The position numbers were made by a program, and so were the translations under genes. Below, in pieces: positions 43,066 to 52,718 of a DNA stretch of 64,000 nucleotides; position 1 is the stretch's first letter; the number at the start of each line of letters is the position of its first letter. Source of the stretch: CAWJNF01 sp963844235. Its GTDB lineage: Bacteria; Actinomycetota; Thermoleophilia; Gaiellales; Gaiellaceae. The notes under the pieces were generated by a model. It was not told the origin of the DNA. It ran no database searches and saw only the letters and a list, made by a program, of their open reading frames with translations. The stretch lies in contig CAWJNF010000004.1 of NCBI GenBank assembly GCA_963844235.1, positions 1-64,000 of the forward strand, given 5' to 3'.

Positions 43066-43587
43066 GTGGATACCACCAGGAGATATCGGCGCAGATTCGT
43101 GACAGGCTTCGCCTCAGCGCTCGCGGTCGCTGCAATCGCCGCCCCGCTCGCGCATGCCGCGCAGGTGACCGTCCCGACCGAGCTCAGCGGCCGCCAGTTC
43201 GGGCCTTCGGCCATGCGGGTCGTGACGATCCCCGCCGAGCTTTCCGGCCGCCAGCTCGGGCCGACGCTCGCGGGCGTTGGAGTATCCAACGCGCCCGGCA
43301 CGGTTCCGGCAGCGCTCGGCGGCCGCCAGTTCGGACCCTCCGAGCTGGCCCTCGTGACCATCCCCGAGAGTCTCTCCAGCCGCGAGCTCGGTCCCGCGAC
43401 GTTCACCACCGACATTCCCGTCGCGGCACGGGTTGCGGACGCCTTCGACTGGCGCGACGCAGGTGTGGGTGCGGCCCTCGCCGCCGCAGTCGCGTTGATG
43501 CTCGGCACACTCGCCCTGGTGGTGGCCGGCCGCCGGCGCGAACCGGCCGGCGCGTCGATCGCCCCTTCCCATCCCGGGGTGACATGA
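43066..43587 (+). CDS. Secreted four-repeat protein with C-terminal anchor
   Basis: A 173-aa protein: signal peptide (FVTGFASALAVAAIAAPLAHA), then four imperfect repeats of the form V-T-[VI]-P-x-x-L-S-G-R-[QE]-[FL]-G-P (VTVPTELSGRQFGPS, VTIPAELSGRQLGPT, GTVPAALGGRQFGPS, VTIPESLSSRELGPA), a short spacer, one transmembrane helix (AAAVALMLGTLALVVAG) and an arginine-rich then Ser/Pro tail. It should sit outside the membrane anchored near its C terminus. No family known to me. GTG 43066 follows AAGGGAGG. Divergent from the SARP-Usp regulator, so possibly under its control; followed by a terminator. Confidence 0.7.
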   Translation: MDTTRRYRRRFVTGFASALAVAAIAAPLAHAAQVTVPTELSGRQFGPSAMRVVTIPAELSGRQLGPTLAGVGVSNAPGTVPAALGGRQFGPSELALVTIPESLSSRELGPATFTTDIPVAARVADAFDWRDAGVGAALAAAVALMLGTLALVVAGRRREPAGASIAPSHPGVT

Positions 43588-43590
43588 GCT

Positions 43591-43614
43591 GGACGGGCCT
43601 TCCGAGGCCCGTCC
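43591..43614 (+). terminator. Terminator-like hairpin
   Basis: GGACGGGCCT / AGGCCCGTCC, perfect 10-bp stem with loop TCCG, three bases after the repeat-protein stop. No T tract follows, as is common in very GC-rich actinobacteria. Confidence 0.7.
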
Positions 43615-43692
43615 GGCGTTCTGGTCAGCGCGCAGGACGAGACCATCGACCATCCAGGCGGATCGCGCATGGCCAGCCGAGGATCGACTCGG

Positions 43693-43724
43693 CCCCGACG
43701 GGGGATGCGCCGCCCCCGTCGGGG
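43693..43724 (-). terminator. Hairpin downstream of ROK gene
   Basis: CCCCGACGGGGG / CCCCCGTCGGGG, perfect 12-bp stem with an 8-nt loop, about 100 bp past the end of the minus-strand ROK gene and between two convergent genes. Likely terminator for that gene, but no T tract is present. Confidence 0.5.
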
Positions 43725-43823
43725 CAAACCTGGGAGGGGGAGAGAGTCCGTTTCCGGAGTCTCACGATGCTAGAGCGCAGGCGTGTGGAAAACTTGCGCT
43801 CCGCGACGAAATCGTCGACGGAG

Positions 43824-44828
43824 TCAGGCGGCCGGCGCAGGCGTAGGTCGGCGCGCCGTCGCGCTACGGGCGAGCAGCGCACCGCCGACGGCGCCGCCGA
43901 GATCCCCGAGCGCTGCGGCGGCGACGTCCGGTGGAGTCTCGGGCCGAAACAGGTGCGGGCCCATCGCCTTCGCGATCCGGTCGGCGTAGGGCTGGCCGAG
44001 GCGGGTGCCGAGCCCACCGCCGATGACGACCGCCTCGAGGTCGAGCAGGTTGACGACGGAGGCGGCGCCGGCAGCGAGCGCCGCGACGGCCTGGTCGATG
44101 AGGCAGAGGGCCATCGGGTCACGCTCCTCGAGCGCGTCCGCCCAGACGCCGCTTGCGAGCCTCGTTCTCCCTTTCCTCGCCATGATCTTGAAGAGCTTCG
44201 TCTTCCCGCCATTCTTGACGAGCCGGCGCGCACGCAGCTCCATCGCCGCCCTTCCGGCGTACGCCTCGATCGTGCCCTCGAGCCCGTTCGGCTCGGCTCG
44301 CCCGCCGAGCTTCACGACCATGTGACCGAGCTCACCAGCTGCGCCGCGACCGCGCCACGGCGAGCCGTCGAGGATGATGCCGCCGCCGACGCCGGTTCCC
44401 CACCAGATGCCGACCATCGACCGGTAGGGCCGCGCGGCGCCGAGCTCGAACTCCGCGTTCACTGCGACGCCGACGTCGTTGCCGAGCACCACCTTGGCGC
44501 CGACGCGCTGGCCGAGATCCTTCGCGAGCGGATGCTCCCCGTGCCAGCCGGGAAGGTTCGGCGCGTGGGCGAGGACGCCGGTCTCCGTGTTCGCGGCCCC
44601 CGGCGCGCCGACACCCACGGCAACGACTTGCTCGAGCCCCACGCCGGCCGCCTCTGCCGCCTGGCGCAGCGCCGCGGCCATCTCCGCGACCACGTCGGTC
44701 GGGCCGCCGGTGGTAGGCGTCGCGAGCCGCGCCTCACCGACGACGTCGTTCCGTGCGTCGACGATGACCGCCTGGATCTTGGTGCCGCCGAGGTCGATGC
44801 CGCCGTGGAGCCCGCGGGTGCGTGCCAT
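43824..44828 (-). CDS. ROK-family sugar kinase-like protein
   Basis: A 334-aa ROK-type kinase: phosphate-1 loop GGIDLGGTKIQAVIVD, catalytic aspartate in VLGNDVGVAVNAEFELG, phosphate-2 region GIWWGTGVGGGIIL and the E-x-G-H site GAAGELGHMVV. The usual ROK zinc motif (C-x-C-G-x-x-G-C) after that histidine is replaced by GGRAEPNGLEGTIEAYAGR, with no cysteine, and an insertion rich in Lys/Arg (RRLVKNGGKTKLFKIMARKG) follows. Glucokinase is the default role and would suit the adjacent, divergent GH15 gene, but the motif change leaves substrate open. Confidence 0.82.
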   Translation of the reverse strand: MARTRGLHGGIDLGGTKIQAVIVDARNDVVGEARLATPTTGGPTDVVAEMAAALRQAAEAAGVGLEQVVAVGVGAPGAANTETGVLAHAPNLPGWHGEHPLAKDLGQRVGAKVVLGNDVGVAVNAEFELGAARPYRSMVGIWWGTGVGGGIILDGSPWRGRGAAGELGHMVVKLGGRAEPNGLEGTIEAYAGRAAMELRARRLVKNGGKTKLFKIMARKGRTRLASGVWADALEERDPMALCLIDQAVAALAAGAASVVNLLDLEAVVIGGGLGTRLGQPYADRIAKAMGPHLFRPETPPDVAAAALGDLGGAVGGALLARSATARRPTPAPAA

Positions 44829-44931
44829 GTCGTTCTCCCCTCCGCCGATGGTGCATAGAGTAGGCGGGAAAGCCGGACCGTCACCCGTCTGCCGGGTAGA
44901 CGGCCTCCGGAGCGCGCTGTAACGTCGCGCC

Positions 44932-46749
44932 GTGCCCGCGCATAGCTCCCCTGAGACCGACTACCTTCCTATCGCGGAGCACGGGGTCATCGGCGACCTC
45001 CACACGGTCGCCCTCGTCGGTACGGACGGCACGATCGACTGGTACTGCACGCCGCGATTCGACTCGCCGAGCGTGTTCGCCTCGATCCTCGACAAGGAGC
45101 GCGGCGGCTTCTACCGGATCGCCCCGGCCGCCGTCGACTACACGGTCAAGCAGCTCTACTTCCCCGACACGAACGTCCTCATCACCCGCTTCCTGACGCC
45201 CGACGGTGTCGCCGAGGTCGAGGACTTCATGCCCATCCACCGCGATCCGCACCACCAGCGCCACCTCGTCCGACGGGTCGTCGGCGTTCGCGGCGAGATG
45301 CGCCTGCGCGTCGAGTGCCAGCCCCGGTTCGACTACGGCCGCGCCTCCCACGAAGTCGAGATCGCGGACCACGGAGCGCTGTTTCGCTCCCCCACGCTGA
45401 CACTTGCGCTCTCGACCGAGGTGCCGCTCGAGCGTCGCGACGCCGGCGTGGTCAGCGAGTTCACGCTGTCGGCGGAGCAGACTGCCACGTTCGCGCTCGA
45501 GCAGGCCGACGACGGGGTGCTCCCGCCACCGCTTCATCAGGACGAGGCGACGGCGCTGTTCGAGCGAACCGTGCGTTACTGGCGCGGCTGGCTCGGCCAG
45601 TCGCGCTACCAGGGCCGGTGGCGCGAGATGGTGCACCGCTCCGCACTGACGCTGAAGCTCCTGACGTACCGTCCGACCGGCGCGATCGTGGCTGCTCCGA
45701 CCACGTCGTTGCCGGAGCAGCTCGGCGGCGAGCGCAACTGGGACTACCGCTACACCTGGATCCGCGACGCCGCGTTCTCGCTCTACGCGCTCCTGCGGCT
45801 CGGCTTCACCGAGGAGGCCGAGGCGTTCATGGCCTGGCTCACGGACCGCTTCCGCGAGCGCAAGGTCCATCGGGCGGGGCCGCTCCAGATCATGTACGGC
45901 ATCGACGGGCGCTCCGAGCTCGACGAGATCGTGCTCGACCACTTCGAGGGCTACCGCGGCTCGGCGCCGGTGCGGGTCGGAAACGGGGCTGCTGACCAGC
46001 TCCAGCTCGACATCTACGGCGAGCTCATGGACTCCGTGTACCTCTACAACAAGTACGGCAAGCCGGTCTACCACGGCGCCTGGGAAGACCTGCAGCGCAT
46101 CGTCGAATGGGTCTGCGAGAACTGGGACCAGAAGGACGAGGGCATCTGGGAGGTGCGTGGCGGCCCGCAGGACTTCGTGTACTCGCGGGTGATGTCATGG
46201 GTCACGATCGAGCGGGCGATCCGGATCGCCCGCTTCCGCGGTCTCCCCGCCGACCTCGTTCGCTGGCTCGAGACGCGCGACACGATCTACCGCCAGATCA
46301 TGGCGCGGGGCTGGAACGAGGAGCGCCAGGCGTTCGTCCAGCACTACGACACCGACTTCCTGGACGCATCGGTGCTGCTCATGCCGCTCGTCAAGTTCAT
46401 CGCTCCGACCGATCCGAGCTGGCTGACGACGCTCGACGCGATCTCGAAGGAGCTCGTGTCCGACTCGCTCGTCTATCGCTACAACGTCGGCGCCTCGCCG
46501 GACGGCATGCGTGGCGACGAGGGTACGTTCTCGATCTGCTCGTTCTGGTACGTCGAGGCTCTCACGCGCGCCGGCCGGGTCGAGGAGGCACAGCTCGCCT
46601 TCGGGAAGATGCTCACCTACGCGAACCATCTCGGCCTCTACTCCGAGGAGATCGGGCCCACCGGCGAGCAGCTTGGCAACTTCCCCCAGGCCTTCACGCA
46701 CCTCGCGCTGATCTCGTCCGCCTTCAACCTCGACCGCGAACTGGGGTAG
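44932..46749 (+). CDS. GH15 glucoamylase/trehalase-like enzyme
   Basis: A 605-aa family 15 glycoside hydrolase without signal peptide. N-terminal beta-sandwich (YLPIAEHGVIGDLHTVALVG, GTIDWYCTPRFDSPSVFASI), then an (alpha/alpha)6 barrel: NWDYRYTWIRDAAFSLYALL, the acid-bearing DEGIWEVRGGPQDFVYSRVM and the base-bearing LYSEEIGPTGEQLGNFPQAF. Such cytoplasmic actinobacterial GH15 enzymes hydrolyse trehalose or alpha-glucans. GTG 44932. Divergent from the ROK kinase by about 100 bp; together they could mobilise stored glucose. Confidence 0.9.
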   Translation: MPAHSSPETDYLPIAEHGVIGDLHTVALVGTDGTIDWYCTPRFDSPSVFASILDKERGGFYRIAPAAVDYTVKQLYFPDTNVLITRFLTPDGVAEVEDFMPIHRDPHHQRHLVRRVVGVRGEMRLRVECQPRFDYGRASHEVEIADHGALFRSPTLTLALSTEVPLERRDAGVVSEFTLSAEQTATFALEQADDGVLPPPLHQDEATALFERTVRYWRGWLGQSRYQGRWREMVHRSALTLKLLTYRPTGAIVAAPTTSLPEQLGGERNWDYRYTWIRDAAFSLYALLRLGFTEEAEAFMAWLTDRFRERKVHRAGPLQIMYGIDGRSELDEIVLDHFEGYRGSAPVRVGNGAADQLQLDIYGELMDSVYLYNKYGKPVYHGAWEDLQRIVEWVCENWDQKDEGIWEVRGGPQDFVYSRVMSWVTIERAIRIARFRGLPADLVRWLETRDTIYRQIMARGWNEERQAFVQHYDTDFLDASVLLMPLVKFIAPTDPSWLTTLDAISKELVSDSLVYRYNVGASPDGMRGDEGTFSICSFWYVEALTRAGRVEEAQLAFGKMLTYANHLGLYSEEIGPTGEQLGNFPQAFTHLALISSAFNLDRELG

Positions 46750-46806
46750 GTCGGTCCTCGACCGGCCCGTAGGGGCCGGATCTCATCCGGCCCGCCGGCT
46801 CGGGCG

Positions 46807-49750
46807 CTACGCGGCGAGGCTCGCAGCTTTCGCCTCGAGCACCGGCATGCCGAGGTCTTGGCAGGTCGCGAGGCAGTGCGCGAGCAGATCGCGGGCGCGC
46901 TCGCGGTCTCCGGGCCGGTCGCGCTCGAGCAGCGCCCGCGCATAGTCGTGCTGGGCGTGGGCGAGCCACGGGCGTGCGCCCAGGCGCTCGTTGGCCGCAA
47001 GGGCGTCTTCGAAGTGGCGGATCGTGTCCTCGAGACGCGAGAGCGCACCGGCGAGGAGCCCCAGATGCCGGGCCGCCGAGCCCACGGTAAAGCGATGGGC
47101 AGCGCCCATCGTCAGCTCCGCGTAGGGGCTCAGAAGCTCGTACAGCGTCGCCGCCCCTTCCCGGTCGCCGAGCGAGACGGCCACCTCGGCGAGCGTTCCC
47201 ATCGCCAGGAGCCAGTCGGAGTCGCGAGGGATGCCCGCGAAGCGCTTCTGCGCAAACGGCCCGAAGAGCGTCTGCGCCCGGTCGCGGCGACCGAGACGGC
47301 ACTCCACATCCGCGAGCAGGCAGGCGAAAATCGGGTAGGCGTCGGAGGAAAGCTCCTCGAGCGACCGACGGATCTCCTCGAGCGGGCCCTGTTCGCGCAG
47401 GAACGCGACGCGCTGGGCGACGGCGCACTCGTCGACCTGAGCCGGGTCGCACTGCTCGCGCAGGCCGTACGCCTGTTCGACGAGCTCCTCGGCCTCGTCG
47501 AACCGGCCCTCGAGCAGCGCCAGCTCCGTCTCGTGCACGGCAACGTGCCACTTGTGCGCGGGGACACGGAGCTCTTCGGCCAGGCGCCGCGCCGCGTCGA
47601 GCTCGGCACGGACGCCCGCGATGTCGCCCCGCGTGAGGTGCAGCTCGAGGAGCAGGGTATGCGCCGACACAGCCAGCTCGCGGTCACCGGCGGCCTCGAC
47701 GAGCTCGATGATCTCGTTCGAGAGCGCGAAGAGCTCCTCCAGGTTGTCAGGGCCCCAGAGCGCAACCCGGCGTGAGACGAGAGCCGAGGCCAACGCGGCG
47801 TGGTCGCCGCAGCGCCGAGCCTCCTCGACGGCCTCGAGAGTCAGCGAGGCGCTTCGCTGCGGCGAGGCGACTCGGAGCGCCCCGCCGAGACGGGCCAGCA
47901 GCCGGGCGCGGAGCGCGCCGTCCCGCCGGTCGAGGGCCGCCAGCGCCTCCTCGAGCAGGGGCACGAGCCGGTCATCCTCGGCGAGACCCCACACGAACCG
48001 GCCGCCGTACCCGAGCGCGGCGCGGGCGAGTCGGTCGGCCAGCCGCGCCTCCCGCGCCCGCTTCGCCGCCTGCAGGAACGTCTCGCGTGCCGTCGCCATG
48101 TCGCCTGCCTTTGCCAGCGCGTCGCCGAGCGCGAGGCGCAGGTCCGTCTCGACGTGGGCGCCCTCACCCGCGTCTTGGGCAGCAGCGAGCGCCGCGCGGT
48201 AGAGGCGAACGGCCTCCTCGTAGGCGAGCTGCTGTTGGGCCCGGTCCCCCGCTCGGCGGGCGTACGCCACGGCGCTCGCCGTGTTCCCGGAGGCCGCGTA
48301 ATGGTGGGCGAGCTCTGCCAGGTGGGGCTCGACATCGGCGGCGTAGAGCTCCTCGAGCGCCGCCGCGACCCGCCCGTGCAGCCGTGTGCGGCGCGCCGGG
48401 CCGAGACCCTCGTAGAGCACCTCGCGGATCAGCCCGTGGCCGAATCGGAGCCTGCCGGGCGCCCGTGGCACGTCGACGAGGATCGCCGCCGCTGTCGCTG
48501 CGTCGAGAGCTTCGAGCAGCGTCTCGCCGGCGAGATCGCTCACCTGCTCGAGCGCCTCGAAGCCGAACTCGCGCCCGAGCACGGACGCCGTCGCAAGCGC
48601 GCGGCCGCTCTCCGGCGGCAGCCGGCCGAGCCGGCTGCGGATCACGTCGCGCACCCCCGGCGGCACTCGGACCCGGGAGCGGCGCCCTCGGGGAGCTCGA
48701 GCCCGCCCTCCGCCTCGAGCAGCCGCACGAGCTCGGAGACGAAGAGGGGATTCCCCTCCGTGGTCGAGTGGATGGCTGTGACAAGCGCGCCCGCCGGGCT
48801 GCGGCCCGCGGAGCGCTCGATGTAGTCGGCGACGCCGGCGCGGTCGAGACCGCCGAGGCGCAGGTGCGAGACGGCGGGCTCCCGCGCAAGCTCGGCCACG
48901 CTCGAGGCGAGCGGTTCCTGCACGACCGGGTCGACGTCCCGGTAGGCCCCCACGAGGAGCAGGCGGGCGCCGCCGAGCTCCCGGGCGACGAAGCGAAGCA
49001 GGAGGAGCGAAGGCTCGTCGGCGGCGTGGAGGTCGTCGAGCACGATGACGACGGGACGAGCCAGCGCGGCGCTGCGCAGGAACCTCGCGGCCGCATCGAA
49101 GAGCTGGAAGCGCGCGTGCTGCGAGTCGCGCGACGGGAGCACGTCGAGGTCCGGCAGCACGGCCTGCACGTCGGGAAGCAGATGGGCGACGTAGCCGGCT
49201 CCCGACCCGAGCTGCTCCCGCAGGGCATCGGGGGCGGCGTCCGCCACGAGCGGTCGAAGAGCCTGCACCCAGGGCCAGTAGGCGGGGGCGCCGCCCGCCT
49301 CCCAGCAGCGGCCGACAAGGACCTCCGCCCCCCGGCGGACCGCCCGGGCCGCGAGCTCCTCGGCCAGGCGGCTCTTGCCGATGCCCGGCTCGCCGGCGAG
49401 CAGGACGAGGCGCCCGTGTCCAGCGAACGCGTCGGCGAGAGCCGACTCCAGCTCGGCCAGCTCGCGCTCCCGCCCGACAAAGTCGCGCGCGGCCTTGCCG
49501 GGGCGCCTTACCGCCGCCGCGCTCGGGTGCTCCGACCGAAGAGCCGCAGCCAGCGCCTCGACGAGCTCCGCGCAGTCTACGTAGCGGCTCTCGGGATCCT
49601 TGGCGAGCGCCCGGTCGAGCACGGAGTCGAGCGTGGTCGGAAGCTCGGGACGCACCTCCGACAGGCGCGGCGGCAGGTCCTGGACCTGAGCCCACAGGGC
49701 GGCGAGCGGGCTCGTGCGCTCGAAGGGCACGCGACCCGAGAGGCATTCGA
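46807..49750 (-). CDS. ATPase-TPR part of PknK-like kinase, frame-broken
   Basis: Continuation of the kinase encoded from 50378. After the kinase C-lobe (LDRALAKDPESRYVDCAELV) comes a STAND-type ATPase: FVGRERELAELESALADAF, Walker A LAGEPGIGKSRLAEEL, Walker B PVVIVLDDLHAADEPSLLLL, and TEGNPLFVSELVRLLEAEGG. It is followed by VPPGVRDVIRSRLGRLPPES and about 600 residues of TPR-like helices ending LEAKAASLAA. Frame changes lie near 49750 and near 48670; adding one C at the latter restores RVPPGV. Uncorrected, the locus appears as three overlapping fragments. The layout matches PknK-type signalling proteins that integrate phosphorylation with a nucleotide switch. Confidence 0.8.
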
Positions 49751-50378
49751 ACAAGCAGACAGGCCAGCGAATACTGGTCGGCACGCCCGTCCACCGGATC
49801 GTCGCGCACCTGCTCCGGGGCCACGTACTCGATCGTGCCGAGAAACTCACCGGAGCCCGTGAGGCTTCTGTCGGCGCTCGCCGGCTTCGCGAGACCGAAG
49901 TCCGCAAGGTATGGACGAGCCGCGAGGTCGAGGAGAACGTTCGCCGGCTTCACGTCCCGGTGCACGAGGCCGGCCGCGTGAGCGCAGTCGAGCGCGTCGG
50001 CGAGCGGCCCGGCTACTGCCAGGACGTGCTCGGGAGCGAGCGGCCCGTCGCGTGCGAGGACCGCGCGCAGATCCTCGCCCTCCACGTACCGCGCGGCCAG
50101 GTAGAGCACACCCTCGGCCTCTCCCGCCGCGTAGACCGGCAGCACATGAGGGTGCTCGATCGACGCGGCGAGCTTCGTCTCGCGCAGGAACCGCTTCCGG
50201 AAGCGCTCGTCTCGGGCCAGCTCGGGCGCGAGCAGCTTCAGCGCCACCCGGCGGCCGAGGGCAGGGTCGCGCGCGCGGTAGACGACGCCCATGCCGCCAC
50301 GGCCCACGAGGCGCTCGACGGATACCCGGCAAACGCGTCCCCGGGTTGAAGCTCCGCCGGGCCGGGCCGGGAGCTCAT
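49750..50378 (-). CDS. PknK-like kinase N-terminal part, frame-broken
   Basis: From ATG 50378 the product starts MSSRPGPAELQPGDAFAGY; a one-base loss near 50321 then shifts the frame into VGRGGMGVVYRARDPALGRR. Kinase motifs: RVALKLL, HAAGLVHRDVKPANVLLD, YLADFGLAKPAS, GTIEYVAPEQVRDDPVDGRA, QYSLACLL, after which a second break near 49750 leads to the rest of the C-lobe and the ATPase. No transmembrane segment, so a soluble kinase. A start at 50307 inside the glycine loop, as a simple ORF would suggest, is not credible. Confidence 0.8.
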
Positions 50379-50471
50379 CCCGCCGCCACGATAGACGATG
50401 GCCCGACGACGCGAGCCATGGCTCATGGCGCGCCAGCGACGCGTGGATCCGGCTGATCTATCCTCGCTTGT

Positions 50472-50999
50472 ATGGTCGTCCCTGATGCGGTCGAGCCCGT
50501 GGTCGGGTGGCGGTGCTGGCGGGTCGCCGACGAGCGGGAAGGGCTCGTGCTCCTCTCGGCGCACCACTCGCTGCGCTGGGCGCCGGGCTGGCCGGCCGAG
50601 GCAGCGTGCGCGAGCCTCCACGAGCCGCCGGCGGCCGGCTGTGGCTGCGGGCTCTACGCTGCCCGCGACCCCGGGCTCGCCGTCTCCTACCTGCCGACGC
50701 ACATCAAGGAGACCCTGCGGGCGCGCCAGCCGGAGATTCTCGGCTACGACGTCGTCATGGCCATCGGTCGCGTCAGCCTCTGGGGCAGGGTGGTCGAGGC
50801 CGAGTGGGGCTGGCGCGCCGAGCGCGGCTACCCGACCGAGCTCTACCTCCCGGCGCGCGTCACCCACTACCGCCGCCGCGGACGACGGGTCTCCATCCTC
50901 GACGCCGAAGCGCTGGCCGCGTCGCTGGCCGAGCTCTACGTCGTGCCGGTGCGGGTCACCGGGAGCCTCGAGCCCCGGGTGCTGGCTCGCGCCGCCTGA
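50472..50999 (+). CDS. Conserved hypothetical with Cys cluster
   Basis: A 175-aa protein. Blocks: GWRCWRVADEREGLVLLSAH, HSLRWAPGWPAEAACASLHE, AGCGCGLYAARDP, GRVSLWGRVVEAEWGWRAER and GYPTELYLPARV. The pattern of aromatic and Cys residues (C at about 18, 48, 60, 62) and the L-W-G-x-V-V-E phrase recur in actinobacterial proteins I remember only as uncharacterised. The C-x-C element could bind metal or form a disulphide. Divergent from the PknK-like gene by about 90 bp. Function unknown. Confidence 0.65.
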   Translation: MVVPDAVEPVVGWRCWRVADEREGLVLLSAHHSLRWAPGWPAEAACASLHEPPAAGCGCGLYAARDPGLAVSYLPTHIKETLRARQPEILGYDVVMAIGRVSLWGRVVEAEWGWRAERGYPTELYLPARVTHYRRRGRRVSILDAEALAASLAELYVVPVRVTGSLEPRVLARAA

Positions 51000-51253
51000 C
51001 GCGCCGGCGCCACACCCCACGAACCCTGAAGGCCGCCTCTCGGCGGCCCTCAGGTGGGAGATCCGGCGGAGGAGGAGCCGGAACCGGTGAGCGGGCGGTG
51101 TTCCTAGGCGGAAGCGCCGCCCGCGTTTGCTCACTATCTCGATCTCGCGCCCACAGACTCCCATCTCGGCGCGTTCCCCGTAATCGCGCCACCCGGTGTC
51201 TTACGGTACGGCTAGCCACACCGGTCGTCACTCCTCGCGAGCGTATGACCGCG

Positions 51254-52676
51254 CTAGAAGCTCGGCCGCCGCTCGGGCGTGTCGAGCCAGGGGCGAGCTC
51301 GTTCGTAGGCAGCGGCGGCCCGGAAGACGGACACGTCGTCGTACGTGCGCCCGACGAGCTGCACGCCGGTCGGGACGCCGGTGCGAGCGAACCCGAGGGG
51401 ACGCTCATCACGGGGCAACGGCTGCAGATGTTGAACGGCAGCGTCATGAGCGCGTCCTCCCACTTCTCGACCTCGATTCCGTTGACCTCGATACCGCGGT
51501 CGACGTAATCCTCGCCCGCGACAAGCGACGGGAAAGCGAGCGTCGGGCAGAGGAGCAGCCGGTGCCGCTCGAGGACGGTTGCAAGCTCCGTGTACACCTC
51601 TGCCTCGAGCTCCAGCCCGCGGACGAAGTCCTCCTTCGTGACGGTGGCGGCCTCGCGCGCGAACGCGACCGCGTATGCCGTCAGCTCGGACTCGTGCTCG
51701 GCCACCACCTCGGCGACGATCGGTCCGAAGATCGTCCCGAAATGCGCACGAGCGGCGCGACCGATCTCCAGCGGATTCCAGCCGAGCTCCACCTCCTCCA
51801 CGAGCGCGCCGCACTCGCGCAAGGCGTCCGCAGCAGCGAGCGTGTTGGCCGCGACAACCTCGTCGACCTCGTAGCCGCCGAGATCGACGGAGAGCGCGAG
51901 GCGCCACCCGTCGATCCCGCCCAGCGAGCCGGAATGCGACGCTTCGGACGCAGGCTCGCGCCGTCGGACGGGTGCGGCCCGGCCATGACGTTCTCGAGCA
52001 GCGCGCAGTCCGCGACCGTTCGGGCGAGGGGACCCTCGTGACACCAGTGATCGAGGTTGTAGGGCGGCACCTCGGGCACCCGGCCGTACGGGGGCTTGAA
52101 GCCGACCACGCCGCACATCGACGCGGGGATCCGAATCGACCCGCCGATGTCGGAGCCGTTGGCGAGCGTCGTCGTTCCACCGGCGAGCGACGCACCCGCG
52201 CCGCCCGACGAGCCTCCGGGGCTCCAGTCGAGATTCCAGGGATTCCGGGTGACACCCCATAAGCGCGAATGCGTGAACGGGGCGCACGAGAACTCGGGCG
52301 CGGTCGAGCGCGCGTGCACGATGGCTCCCGCCTTGAGGATCCGCTCCGCGACTGCCGCGGTGTGCGTCTCGACGTGGTCGCGGCACACGAGCGAGCCGTT
52401 CGTCGTTCGCTGACCTGCGATCGGCGTCTCCTCCTTGATCGCGATCGGGATGCCCTCGAGCGGGCGCGGGCGGGGCCTGGTGCCCGCGTAGCGGCTCTCG
52501 GCCCTGCGTGCCTGCTCGAGCGCCTCGTCGAAGTAGGTGTCGCCGAACGCGTTGACGCGTGGCTCGACCGTCTCCGCCCGGTCGATCAGCGCCTGGAGCA
52601 GCTCCACCGGCGACAGAGCACGCTCACGGAAGAGACGCAGCGCCTCGGTCGCCGGCAGGTAGCAAAGGTCGCTCAC
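51254..52676 (-). CDS. Amidase-signature enzyme, frame-broken
   Basis: Amidase-signature family, corrected length about 474 aa. Catalytic Lys in IPIAIKEETPIAG, Gly/Ser-rich signature SPGGSSGGAGASLAGG, and GSDIGGSIRIPASMCG with the nucleophilic and cis serines. The frame breaks near 51924 (after RIPAR, resuming LGGIDGWRLALSVDLGGYEV) and again at 51397-51400 (after VMSVP, resuming LGFARTGVPTGVQLVGRTYD). One extra C at each site restores the gene. It hydrolyses amides to carboxylate and ammonia; substrate unknown. The C-terminal VGRTYDDVSVFRAAAAYER is standard for the family. Confidence 0.83.
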
Positions 52677-52718
52677 GGAAGGAGTCTAGGGACGGCACGG
52701 CTCTGAACCGGCCCGCCG

